Source: Siderastrea siderea
Taxonomy: Eukaryota > Cnidaria > Anthozoa > Scleractinia > Rhizangiidae
Length of the DNA stretch: 64,000 bases
Assembly: GCA_964030785.1 (NCBI GenBank)
Contig: OZ034968.1
Coordinates: 64,206,899-64,270,898 of the forward strand
Reading direction: 5' to 3'
How positions within the stretch are numbered: position 1 is the stretch's first letter; each line of letters begins with the position of its first letter. The position numbers were made by a program, and so were the translations under genes. Positions 25,491-36,664 of this stretch are shown here, piece by piece. The notes under the pieces were generated by a model. That model ran no database searches, was not told the origin of the DNA, and worked only from the letters and a program-made list of their open reading frames with translations.

Positions 25491-25776
25491 ACAACCAGTG
25501 ACACAAGTCGTTGAAACACCCTCCCCTCCTTCCCCTATTCAATGTTGCATAGTGTTGTGAGCGCTTGTCTTCATCAATTTGGTTGAAACATTTTTCCAAC
25601 ATTGCCCAGTGGGAGAGGGAAGGAGACACAATTGTACCGACAGTGTTTCAACAAAGGGACACTGATTGTATCGAACGGAAAAGGCTTTAATTACGTGTCA
25701 CGGCATACAGGTCTTTGATCGCAAACGACTTCTTGAAAATTGACAAGTATATATGGTTGGGAAAAAATGCGTGTTG
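25491..25776. repeat. 286-bp duplicated segment, copy 2
   Basis: Second copy of 24222-24507. Its right edge runs directly, with TTG microhomology, into a third partial copy. Confidence 0.9.
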
Positions 25777-25842
25777 CCCAGTGGGAGAGGGAAGGAGACA
25801 CAATTGTACCGACAGTGTTTCAACAAAGGGACACTGATTGTA
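25774..25842. repeat. 69-bp third partial copy
   Basis: Repeats 25602-25670 (TTGCCCAGTGGGAG through ACTGATTGTA) without a difference seen by eye, joined to the end of copy 2. Confidence 0.88.
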
Positions 25843-26551
25843 GCCTCCAACCCGGAAGTTCTTAGGGCTCGTCACGCAATCCGTTAGGAGCGCGTGACTA
25901 GTCCGAAATATGTCAGCGTTTCGTCTTCAGCGTTGAAGAAAGTTTCACTCTGAACAGCATTTTATTAAGGTCTTATTGATCGTGTCTTAATATTCCGTTA
26001 CAAATTAGGTTCTGTCTCTATTTGGGGGTCCCCAACCTCCCGTTTTTTTAAAATATTGAGGGTGTCCCATGCAAGGGTATACAATACTGCGTAAGAAAAG
26101 TTCGTTTATATCCAACATTGTAAAAGGGAGAGGGGAACAAAGCGGAGGAAAGGTAAAATCTGACAACCTTCCCAACAAAATTGGCGAGGGTTGTAGTTTG
26201 TAGTTAACGGGAAAATGGCACCTTCACGCAGAAACGGCAAACCACAAAAGTGGAAAAATCAAGGCCACGTGGTTTTTCTGTCGTTTGCTGTTTGTGGTAA
26301 ACACGATGTGAAATCCCTCTTATGCGTCGGGAGTGAGTGATGTGGCCTCATGTTGTTTTTTTGGCCCTTGATCCGGTTTATAAGGGCTTTCGATATCGGA
26401 CCGTAATGTTTTCATTTGCATAGCTTCAGCCAGCACGCAATCCTTGTGTTGCCCGGCTTCTTTTCACAAAATGACGGCATAGTAACCATAAACTCGGGGA
26501 AAAAGGAATATTGTTTTCGACGTTTTAGCCTACCTCGAAGAGCCCGAAGGT
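25843..26551. other. 5' flank of the sulfotransferase
   Basis: Probable promoter region. An in-frame TAA at 26489-26491 fixes the start downstream. A CACGTG E-box at 26266-26271 sits in a weak inverted repeat (ACGGCAAACCACAAA / TTTGCTGTTTGTGG). No TATA box is convincing. Confidence 0.35.
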
Positions 26552-29500
26552 ATGGTATCGCTTTCACGATTTAAACGAAGCTTATACAACCGGCTGAGAC
26601 AAAAACCTATTCGTGCAGCCCTAGGTTTAACAGCTTTGCTGGCGACTGGAATTTTGTTGATGAACGAATTGTCCGAACCAGGTGAGCGATTTATACTTGA
26701 TTCACTGACTAAATTATAGCTGTAGTATTCATCAAATAGAAGGCAAGAACACTGAGATCGAGTTAAGTGAACGACAGTATAACAAATTCGCGTGACGAAA
26801 CATCGCGATAGGATTATATTAGTCTAGGTATTTTACAAACAATCTGGTCTGGATTCTCTCCTGAGACATGAAAACATTTCCAGTGCTCGTGAAAAACTCG
26901 CTTGATTAGTGCATTAATGAAACTTACAGCACAGGGGTATCCAACAAGAAACTTCACTGAAGGAAAATACTTAAAATGTCTTCTATTCTCTCAGATTGTT
27001 TCAGGGGTGTTTTTAAGTGATATTTGTGTAAACTAACACAAGTTAATCTGTTCCGTTATAGACGCAGAAAATTTTACGGAAAGGAAACTTAATCAAGACT
27101 AAATCCGATTTTCTTGAGGCGGTTAAAGACTATCCGAACAGATATTTGGCGACTGCCAAAACGTTCAGTGAAAGTCTTCACTTGGTTCAAGGTGTCTTGA
27201 TCGAAATAACAGCTAATCTCGATGACGTTTCATAAATACATGTGTAACTGCCTATAACTTTGTGCATCGGGCAGAATGGCCGGACATTTACGCATAATAA
27301 TTAGGTACCGTGGCGAACCATTCAAGCATAAACGCTCCATAAAAGCGCCACAATAAGAGAGAAAAGGGACGAATCTGGCGAAGTTTACTCACTAAAATCG
27401 CTATTTCGTAACCCTCACAGGCTACTTTTTTAAGATGAAACTGCGGTTTTGTATAGTTAAAGGGCAAATCTACAACGTTATGTAAAAAATAGGAAAATAC
27501 AACGAGGATAACTTCCGGACTTTTTACTTTCAAAAATGTGCATTTTCGGGATTTTTTATATGGGTTTAGACCGGTGTCACAGCGGATTTTGTCCCCCCGC
27601 CGATTTTGTCCCCCCGGACCAAATCCGCTAGCGGATATTGTCCCCCCGGACAATATCCGCTAGCCGATATTGTCCCCCCTTCGCCGAATTTGTCCCCCCC
27701 TCAACAATTGTTATTTAAGCTTTGTTTCCCTCTTACTCAGTAAACTTTCCATTTGCAAACTTTTTTGCAACGTTCCCTCGAATGACAACACAAAACGTGT
27801 TATAATTCTGCCATATTTATTATAGTAAATATAGTCACTTCTTATAATAGCGATGCAATTTTGCGTTCTATGCTGGTCTCTAAGTTATTTCAGAAATTTA
27901 CTATAATTCATTGCAAAGCTTGTCGTAAACAAAAGACCTGACCTGGGACTTGTTAGCCGAACATTGTTTATTAGTCGAAAGTTATGTGCAACCCTCGTAA
28001 AACAAAGTTGATTTATTTAATTTCAGACGTATACAACAAACTAACAAAAAAAAGCAATTGTAAATTTGGTTCTGCACTTTAGCCTAGGATCAACAAAAAT
28101 GACACTTGATTTTCGATTGGAAAACGTTGCTTCGGGCCGTGTTGAGAAAAACATAGCTTTTCCAATGCGGTGTTTGGTAAACACCGAGACTTACCTTGTC
28201 TATTTCGTCTTTTCAATGTTCATGAAATATTCGTATTCACATTTAATCGTCTTTTCTTTTATTCGTTTACGACTCCAGGAGTACGATAGCGAAGTATGAT
28301 CACTTTTGACGGGGGGACAAAATTCGCGAAGGGGGGACAAAATCCGCTAGCGAATATTGTCTCCCGGGGGTCAATATCGGCTAGCGGATATTGTCCGGGG
28401 GACAATATCCGCTAGCGGATTTGGTCCGGGGGGACAAAATCCAGGGGGGACAAAATCGGCTAGGACACCGGCATTAAAATTCAGCTTGGAGTCTTTTTCG
28501 AAACATGCAACAAACTCCGTATGAAACAGCGGATTATCGAAGATACATGTTTCCCCTACACCCTGGTAGTTTTTCGTCCAAATACGAGCAGAAGAAGTTC
28601 CAGACTTTTACGCTTGAAAATCCGAGGTTCAAAATTCGTGCGTGTTCCGAGGCAAGTCTTTGTCTTACCGTATAACAATGGTTACCATGAACAAACAATA
28701 AGTAGCTAAGCTCTATTGTAATAAACTAAATGCAGTCATCTGTAAATGGAGTATTTATCCAAATTGCGTCCAAAATAAGGCACGCGCAAAGTTTGAATAC
28801 TGTATGGATATCGCTTATTAGATAAGATTTTCTTTTAGCAATGAGAGATCACGAGTTTTCAAAGCTACAAAAATGGTTTTTTACAATCAATGCGTGCGAT
28901 TTCTGATAAAAAAGACTCACTGATCGTAATGATAAAACCCATTCAGTCCATAAACTAACATATGTAGTAGATGCGATCACTGAATCGCCTGTGTGTCACA
29001 TATCCATATGATCGGTACTAGACTACGAGCAGTCTCTCTTTCCGCTCAGGGATAGTCGAGGGAAACGAACAAGCGAGCGGGCGCAAACATCTCCTGCCGT
29101 GAAACGTGACGGAGCACTGCACTAGCGGCTCGACACGCGCCGCTGTTTTGGGTAACATAAAAGCTAAAAAGCTCCCAAAGACAGAAGCAAAACGTTGCGG
29201 CGTCTGCCGCTTCCGCGTAGTAACAAGCGAAATGCTGGGTTTATTTACGACATAATCATCTCGCTCGCGCAGATGCAATTCGAAATGGCCTTCTTTCTGT
29301 GTTGTAACGTTTGCCCAAACGAAACCACTCTAACAATGTCCACGCAATAAATCAAAATGGAAAACCGTTTCATGAAATGTTCTTCCAAAATATGTGCATA
29401 TGTGCGATTTTGCGAAACAAAAGGAGAAACAAAAGCGCCCTGCGTTCATTGTTAAGTTTGCAGCCTACATCATGATAATGAGCATCGCCTTGCGTTCATG

Positions 29501-32500
29501 GTAACCAATGAATTAAGCTCTTTCTAAGCGTCAACGAATAACAATGCGCGATATGACAGACCTACAAACTTTCTTGCACTGGAAGTAAATGTCCCGAGAA
29601 CAATAGGCATTCTGCGCGATGGAGATTTTACTTGACTGGAATGAAATTTTCGAAAATAATATTCAATTTATTTAGAAATATGATGAAGGTACAGTCGAAC
29701 CTCGATTATCCGGACTCGGTGGGACTAGGGTAAATAGTCCAGATAATCGAGAGTCCGGATAATCGAAAATATGAATATTAATGAGACAACGTGAAATAAT
29801 TATTTGTTTATCTTTTATCGAGAGAACAGATCGCTTTCGCTTCGTAGACATGTTGTCGTTTTGAGTTATGATCGTCTCGTGTGTTTACATAACCCACGAG
29901 CGCTCGATCTTTCGAAAGCGGAGCGTGTAATGCGCTGTTTTAAACGCAATTTTCCTGACTTTTAACATAATTTCTGAATTTTTTTATCTCCTAAAGTTTT
30001 TAACATCTAAGGTCATTAATATTCATGAAAAAAACGGGACCAGAGAAAAAGTCCGGATAATCGAAAAGTCCGGATAATCGATGTCCCGATAATCGAGGTT
30101 CGACTGTAGTTAATTTAACAGTTCTTGTGTGATACGGGCGCGATCGTTATGACTCTCATCATCCAACGTTGAACCCATTTTACTGAGGTTGACCTAGGCC
30201 TAGCTCAACGATAAATTAAGAAGCGCGCTGGTTCACAGCGGTCAAACGCATAAAGCCACGCCACTTCCCGTTTTTGAGAGCCTTGAAGTTTGAACCAGTT
30301 CAATCGTTTACGAGCGTAAAGTTCACACAAAAATGATGCATACAATGTCTAAAAAAACCGAATTTCACACCAATAAAACTTTGGGATGACAGTTACCTTA
30401 TTTTGAAGGCATACTCAACGTAAAAAGCTTAAGTTTTCAAAACAGCGTCAAGTTTTGCTATTAGGTTGATTTCCACCGTCGCGTAAATTTTACGTGCGTA
30501 CGGGCGTGAATTTAACTGGCTTTACGTGCGTAAATAAAATTAGAGACGATGTATGAACGGCTTACAACTTTTTACGTTTACGTAAACGTTTACGTATGAA
30601 CGGCTTACGTAAACGCAAAAAGTTTTCAACTTTTCACGTTTACGTAAGCCGTTCGTACATCGTCTCTAATTTTATATACGCACGTAAAGCCAGTTCAATT
30701 CACGCCCTTACGCACGTAAAATTTACGCGACAGTGGAAACCAACCTTAAAGTGAAACTTTCCGCATTTGTCTGGCGGGAACTGCGCACACATCGTACGTT
30801 TGACCGCTGTAGAGATGTAGCCTGCGTGCACAAAACAGACGAACATCCACCATGAAATTGATCTAACCAATCACGCATTTCTTTGTAAATCTAAAGACCT
30901 ATAGCATCAAGAAAAGAAGAAATGATAACAAATGGAGTCAGCCAATTAACGCGTACCATACAGTCGTTCGGCAGAATAGTTTTATACATTTATACACTGT
31001 TATCGCAAACTGTTATTTGTTTTAATTGTTACTTCTTTGTTTTTGTTTTTACAGCGCCCAAAAAGCCCCAAAATGAAACCACTGCCCAGGTGACGGTACC
31101 AGTAAGTACTTGTAAATAAAGACCTTACGCATGGACACAGGAGTTTTTGCTCACAGAACTTAAATTAGAGTATCCCGGAGAGTTACAATTTCTGTCTGGA
31201 CTTACTCCAATGAAACCAAACTGAAAGCTTTGGAGGAACTTTCTTTCAATTATTAGTTCAATAATAACTACGATGACTCAGTGGAGAACCTTTTTGTCAC
31301 ACGATCACTACCCCTTTCACATACTTAAACAAAAAATTGCATCTCTTTAAACCTCGAAGATAAGCCAAAAAAGTTGGTAATCACGAGTTTTTATAGTGGC
31401 TCGAAGGCGCCAAGCTTCATTAAATTTTTGCCCCATAATTTCTGTCAAAATTGTGAGACCTCTTTTTAGTACTTACATTCAATTGTTATCCCTTTCAGTT
31501 TAACCCTTTAAGCCCTGGCATCAATATTCAAATTCTCCTTACTGGTCTCGATACATTTCATTGAGTACTAATTGGGAGAACTTGTTAAGACATCAAGACA
31601 ATTCATCAATAATAATCACTTTCCCTTTTCTCATGACCTTTGTGTTTTATAGCGCACATATATGACAAGGAGAAATTTGATACCCTCTTAACCCTTTAAG
31701 CCGCACTACTGGGGCTTAAAGGCCGGGTTAAGGTGTATTTCAGCGGCTACTTAAAATAATCATGAAAATAATAAAATTTCCCTTCCTTTTCGTATTCTGA
31801 GAGCGCAAAAAATGAAGCCCTTCGGACACAGTGTCCACGTATAGCCCACCGATAGAGATTGCCATGCTCGCAAAATTGCGATTTCAATTTAACACGGAAC
31901 AAATTTAACCATTTCAGGTTTTAAAAAGAGTTCGGTCAATGTGTGGACTACTTAAACAAGCATCAGGAAAAATAGTTTACTCAGTCAGGATGGTATCCAT
32001 GTCTGAAGCTGGTGGTCCCCCATGCACACAGTATCCTTAAACGAGGAATCTATGCCGAGAGTCTAGTAAATGTATCGTGAGAAAAACTGAAATACACCTT
32101 ATAACTGAAATTTCTTTTATTTTCACAGATTGATCATGAAAAGAGGCAGCAAGATCGTCTTCACAGAATCCGCCAATATTGCAAAGAATCCAAAAATAAC
32201 ACGGCGATCTTTCACCAATTTCCCAACCGTAACCATTTTAACTTTGTCGTAAGCGAGAAATACAAATTTATCATTTGCTATGTGCCAAAAACCGGAGCAA
32301 GTCAATGGAAAAATGCGCTCCTGGACATCCTGGCAGTTCGTCCCGTTACAAAAAATCCAGACATTGACTTATTTAATTTTCACCTCTTTAAATTTCTGAA
32401 TCGTTATCCATGGAAAGCAAGACAAAAGATGCTCCACTCCTATAAAAAGTTTTTCTTTGTTCGAGAGCCTTTTGAAAGGTTACTTTCAGCCTACAGGGAT

Positions 32501-32968
32501 AAATTTGTCGGTAAAACGACGCAATTCTACGAGAGGGTCGGACAAGATATTGTCAAAAAAGTCCGCAGTTCTACAGGAAAAGAAAATAGCAAAGGTGATC
32601 ATCAAAGACCAACTTTTGACGAATTCACGTCGTACATTGACAAGCTGCCGAATCCGTCCACGTGGGACATGCACTGGCGTCCAGCACATCAAACATGCTA
32701 CCCTTGTGCGCTCGACTACGACTACGTTGGGTACTTTGAAACTGTAAAAGAAGACGCAGATTATATTTTAAAACAGCTGCAGTTAGACAAGATGGTGGAA
32801 TTTCCGTCATTTAAGGGTTCAAGGACGCCAGAAATGCTGAAGACATTCTATTCCCAGATTCCCCTCGACCGTATTATCAGACTTACTGAGATCTACCGCA
32901 CGGATTTCGATATGTTTGGTTACTCGTATCCAGACTCCATCAAACGTCTCTTTAAGGACTGGGTTTGA
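26552..32968 (+). CDS. Golgi carbohydrate sulfotransferase (CHST8-14/HNK-1 family), three exons
   Basis: Exons 26552-26681, 31055-31101 and 32129-32968 (TGA) join in frame with GT-AG introns of 4.4 and 1.0 kb, giving 338 aa. The ATG is the first after an in-frame TAA. Residues 22-37 form a signal-anchor after a basic N-terminus: a type II Golgi membrane protein. The 5'-phosphosulfate loop for PAPS is YVPKTGASQWK (110-120); the 3'-phosphate motif is FVREPFERLLSAYRDKF (169-185). The later block W.PAHQTCYPC...YDYVGYFET is typical of the family, which transfers sulfate from PAPS to GalNAc, GlcA or similar residues on glycoproteins or chondroitin/dermatan. The first loop reads TGAS-QW where relatives usually have GC(T/S)NW, so the usual Cys is absent. 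Acceptor sugar cannot be told. Confidence 0.92.
27571..28472. mobile_element. Element with GGGGGGACAAAATCC motif arrays at both ends
   Basis: The terminal inverted repeat CCGGTGTC..AGC.GATTTTGTCCCCCC (left 27571-27598) is mirrored at the right, ending GGACACCGG at 28472. Both ends carry about five variants of a GGGGGGACAAAATCC or GGGGACAATATCC unit, several joined through the palindrome CCGCTAGCGG. The about 600-bp middle is AT-rich with no convincing gene. It lies in intron 1 of the sulfotransferase. No clear target duplication. Confidence 0.75.
28473..29691. other. Sulfotransferase intron 1, middle part
   Basis: No exon or RNA seen. 29025-29160 holds a GC-rich dispersed-repeat fragment (CGAGCAGTCTCTCTTTCCGC, GGGATAGTCGAGGG) that shares words with the foldback at 5142-5306. 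Confidence 0.4.
29692..30106. mobile_element. pogo/Tigger-like MITE, TA target duplication
   Basis: The ends are CAGTCGAACCTCGATTATCC (left) and its inverted copy ending GATAATCGAGGTTCGACTG (right), each bordered by TA (29690-29691, 30107-30108). Subterminal copies of GTCCGGATAATCGA repeat near both ends. CAGT termini with TA duplication are typical of the pogo/Tigger branch of Tc1-mariner. 415 bp, no transposase. Confidence 0.85.
30107..30470. repeat. Repeat fragment with AGAGCCTTGAA wording
   Basis: 30236-30300 resembles the right arm of the inverted repeat at 47273-47399 (CAGCGGTCAAACGC, AAAGCCACG, GAGAGCCTTGAA, ACCAGTTC). It looks like a partial copy of that family. The rest is unremarkable intron. 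Confidence 0.5.
30471..30748. mobile_element. Foldback MITE of TTTACG repeats
   Basis: GGTTGATTTCCACCGTCGCG at the left is mirrored by CGCGACAGTGGAAACCAACC at the right, with TTA on each outer side (30471-30473, 30746-30748). The inner half is dominated by palindromic TTTACGTAAACG units. Its ends resemble those of the 2403-2879 element (GGCTGGTTTTCACT). Confidence 0.75.
31500..31732. mobile_element. TTAA-flanked MITE with AACCCTTTAAGCCC end
   Basis: TTAACCCTTTAAGCCCTGG at the left faces GGGGCTTAAAGGCCGGGTTAA at the right. The family matches the nested element at 54469-54671 (shared words ATTCTCCTTACT, CTTAAAGGGTTAA). It lies in intron 2 of the sulfotransferase. Confidence 0.65.
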
Positions 32969-33136
32969 ATGGCTTGAGCTTAATCGCATTCAACTATATT
33001 TAAGGGCCTTATTTATCTCCAGCAGAAACGGAAAGACAAAATTGCTCCCTATGGCATCAGTAGGCTAGTTTGTAGCATCACAAGAACAAAGGATCTTTTA
33101 ACTTTGATCAAAAGGAGATAGGAAGGGTATCCTCTC

Positions 33137-33545
33137 TTGCTTTTGTATATTCACAATCTGCATGGTGTAAATGTATTGTCCTTACCTAACGTGAATAGCA
33201 CCAAATATGGCCTAAAGTGTTTTAGTTATTACGCCGCAAAACACTGGAACGCACTACCTGACAATATACGCACATTGGCTGGAACCAAGGATTTTGTTTG
33301 CAAGGTTCGAAGTTTAACGTTTTAAATTTTAGGATTTTCATAACTTTTATTATATTATAGTCAATTAAGGAAACTTCTAATTTTTATATATTTACATCAC
33401 AGCTAACAAGATCATCATCACGGTAGTTAGTAATATAAATTTTAGATTTTAATTTTTTCTTCATCTTAATTTTTAACTTAACATTAGTCGTGGGATATCT
33501 GTAAACTAGCCGCATGGCTAAGTATATTTCCACATTAAATACTGT
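33137..33545 (+). mobile_element. LINE 3' end: reverse-transcriptase tail plus 3' UTR
   Basis: The frame ending at 33325 reads ...LPNVNSTKYGLKCFSYYAAKHWNALPDNIR..., the conserved C-terminal wording of animal non-LTR retrotransposon polyproteins (the 'YGLxSFxYxAxxxWNxLPxxIR' tail). The AT-rich 3' sequence runs to about 33545 and ends with ACTAGCCGCATGGCTAAGTA. No polymerase domain remains: a 5'-truncated dead copy just after the sulfotransferase. Confidence 0.72.
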
Positions 33546-34458
33546 CTATGTCTACGTCTCCACAAAACTTCAAGACGTGACATGTGTCTAATGTTTCGAT
33601 AAAATTAGCATTGCAGTCAACACGTAGACAAACCTAATTCTAACATGACAAATCTGCTAGCTAGCAGTTCCGCTTTTTTTCTTTAGTTTTTCATGGATAT
33701 TCAAAGCAAGAAGCCCACGTCCAAGTAGAAGACTTTTTGGACGATTTCACATGTGTGCGTTTTGTTTACCATTCTCAGTAAAATTTTCGTGAGAATCGCA
33801 CACTTATTGCACGTTTATTGGTTGTCTGAAAAGATAGCTCTGAGTTCTTACAACTCCAAACATAAGACTGTTTTTCAAGCCCAGTCGTACGAAAATTGAT
33901 AGTTCGAGCTGCAACCGAAGGGTAAAGAAAGATTATTGTAATGGTATTATTATCCTCTACGAAAGGCGAACAAAACAAATTTGTCGCTTTTGTTTTATTT
34001 CCCTCTCTTATGAGGGTGCTAATGGGATTAGTAGTTAACTGACATTTGGCCAAAAAATTAGTAGTTAACTGATAAATTTAAAGTCAACAGTTAACTGACA
34101 TTTTATTAATTATATTAAATACGATTGTTGATGTTTTAAAAGCAACAAAGATTTTCTTGACAGCGAGGCTATTTCGTGGCATTTACCTGTCACGCTGCAT
34201 GACCTGGTAGCAGTATTCACTGTTATTTGGGTCACTTCCGATGCAAAAGTGCCATGCCAAGCGTAACTTGGACCTTGATCTCTGTGATGGCTTTGAGTGG
34301 CGTGGTCAAAGTAGACTGTGTGACAGGCACAGAAAGGGGAGGGAAAAGGGGAGAAATTATTCTCGAGGACGGAGGGGAGAGGAAGGGAGTCATGCAGGCC
34401 TTTTAACCCCATTTTATAACTATGTTGAATGGAAATGGAGAAACACGAATTCCGAGTA

Positions 34459-34939
34459 CTTAAGGTGGCCGAACACAGTTTTCTTGTACCTATGCATTAT
34501 TAGTCGTTATTTTCAAACCGCACTGGCAATTGGGCGGCCAAAATTAGCAGGTGCAAAATCGGCTAAAAAAGATTATATTTTGACATGTTATATTGGACTA
34601 AGTACCGCTGCCATGGTAACATAGCTGGTAATAAACCAGCATTAAATAATGGGTCTGATTTATTTTCGGAAAATCCAATCGATGGATTTTTTCCATCATT
34701 TGTCTCTAGGAAAATTGGAAAAATACTGCCCTTTTGACACTGGTCTGGTGAAATTTTGACAGAGAGATGTTCTGTAATTTTGTGTTTTGTATTTCAACGT
34801 TTTCTGAACATGTCCTCTGTCGGATTTCAATTTTTGTGTACAGGCGAGTTAAGCGTGTTCTGAACTATTATTCTACCAAATTTCATGAAATTCTAATGAG
34901 CTGTTCCGTAGAAAACAGTGCATTTCCACTAAACCATGC
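34459..34939 (+). repeat. Dispersed repeat of about 0.5 kb, copy B (empty site)
   Basis: Partner of 10285-10800 in the opposite orientation. It lacks the 35 bp made of the 29-bp insertion plus one copy of its 6-bp duplication, with the uninterrupted site at 34593-34598. Confidence 0.8.
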
Positions 34940-35253
34940 AGTCACAATCTTCTGGTTCGATCTTTCTCGACCCACACATACAATCCCGGAAAGGCAGGGT
35001 CCAATAGTATTACCTTTTAATACATTGAAAAACAAACCTTTTTTACACATAACAAACTGTTTGATTGTTAAGAACGAATATTAAGTAATTCTGACCAATC
35101 ACGATTTTGGTGGAAGTAAAATACGCCTGAAACAATGGCCTGGTAGTGGGCGTGCCCTCTCCATTCCTCTTGAGCTCTGCGCTCGTTGTTCGCTTTCGCG
35201 AATAATTTCAACCCTTTTTCCTCCTCTTTCCGAGCCTGGCACGCAAGCTATGG

Positions 35254-35303
35254 TCATCTTGATAAAAACTTGGATTAAGTTATTCTAAGTTTTTATCAAG
35301 ATG
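35254..35303. other. Strong hairpin, 17-bp arms
   Basis: CATCTTGATAAAAACTT (35254-35270) and its exact inverted copy (35287-35303) are separated by 16 bases. It may be the trace of a small foldback insertion. Confidence 0.7.
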
Positions 35304-35942
35304 ATGACAAAGGGTCGGCATTCGAACGATACAGAGGTCGCGTGCCGTTTGACTTGGCGAAACACAATTCAGTGGACATAGTATGTAAACATTTGACAGA
35401 TTTTATGGGAATTTTACAACAAGCGGTAAAGCTTAAACTCGGTGCGTTTGACTTGAAGCTGATCCGATTAGATATTTGACTGTCCAGCACGCGAACGTGG
35501 GTTGACCTTGTTTGGCCTGATTTAGATCTCGTCAATAATTGATTACGGGTCAGAATGACAGACCCTCTGAGCAGACTAAACAACTAAACAAAAACAAAAA
35601 CAACTTTCTCATCTTTCTCAATAGTTCGGACTCTCTTTCTCTTTCATTATGAGTAAGATTTCTAATTTGATTGTTCTTTTTTTAAAAATTATTTTCATGT
35701 CTGGAAATTGTAATTTATTTATTGATTTGAGTAAGGTCCACCCCCAAGGATGATTGACGTGCTGAAGTGAGGAAAAATTCGGGTTATGAAGCAATAATTT
35801 TCGATGTAAGAAATGGAAAGTTAATAGCTAACTACAATATTTAATAGTTAACTGACAATTGGCCGAAAAATTAGTAGTTAACTGACATTTGGCCGGAAAA
35901 TTAGTAGTTAACTGACAATTGGTCACCCCCATTAGCACCCTC

Positions 35943-36664
35943 TTTTATGTTTGTACTCAGTACAAAACCAATCTTCCATATCAAACTTATTCCCCTCTGA
36001 GCGGAACATTTGTCTGACACTTAGATTTTAGCCGGGAGAAGGGACCTGCCCACACTATTAGTTTTTAAGAGAAATCAGGTATCACAAAAAGCCTAAAACA
36101 AATAAAGAATATATTTGGAAGGTTAAAATAGCGATTTCGCTAAACAACGCCGAAAGATCAGTCAAGGTCAGCAAACAAGATCCTTTAAACTGAACAACAT
36201 GACTGCAGAGCATCCTAAACCTTTGCATGTTCAATTCAACAACACGAAATGTCATCGTACAACCGCCGATTTACTGATTGTGTATTTCCTCGGGAGTTCC
36301 TGGGTATGAAAACGTACTTATTCCCTTTGGAATCGTTTTCCATCGCCAAATTCGTTCTGCTGACACGAAACAGCAAACCTCGAGATCCTCAAGTATTCAA
36401 CATCAAATTGTTTCAATTTATCCTTCTTGTTAGCTTTTGCGATAACAGCCAAGTCAGGGCATGCGAAGGCAATGAAAGGCTTGTGAACAGGCAAGATTTG
36501 AAACACTTTCCTCGATTACTCAGAAACGTTTCAATAGTGATTATTTTTACTGCCAAACTAAAAAAGACTAAAAGAGTAATATTAACGGCTTTCTTCTCTT
36601 TCCATACGCTGTATTTCGTAAGTCGATCTGAGTGAACCTGAGAGCCCACAGCAATTTGACCTGC
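35943..36664. other. Intergenic, no gene supported
   Basis: A 128-codon plus-strand frame begins with ATG at 36249, but both strands are open here and no domain is recognised, so it is not called. Confidence 0.35.

Larger units (their letters stand above)
34012..35942. mobile_element. 1.9 kb element with 15-bp perfect inverted ends
   Basis: GAGGGTGCTAATGGG (34012-34026) is exactly inverted at 35928-35942. Next to each end are repeats of TAGTTAACTGACATTTGGCC: two plus a partial at the left, and three at about 32-bp spacing at the right. The interior carries copy B of the 0.5 kb repeat and a strong hairpin at 35254-35303. No transposase seen and no clean target duplication. Confidence 0.7.

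Noticed and set aside
27288..27653. 121-codon minus-strand frame
   Set aside because: It runs across the left end of the GGGGGGACAAAATCC element and into intron, so it is a composite of unrelated sequence.
27587..28455. CRISPR-like array
   Set aside because: The repeated units alternate in orientation, have no constant spacers, and sit at the two ends of an inverted-repeat element in a eukaryotic intron.
32282..32290. Start of the sulfotransferase at 32282
   Set aside because: That codon is GTG inside the PAPS-binding loop. Exons 26552-26681 and 31055-31101 supply the N-terminus with matching phases.
36249..36635. 128-codon frame starting with ATG
   Set aside because: Several frames on both strands are open here; no domain, splice site or family wording is recognisable.
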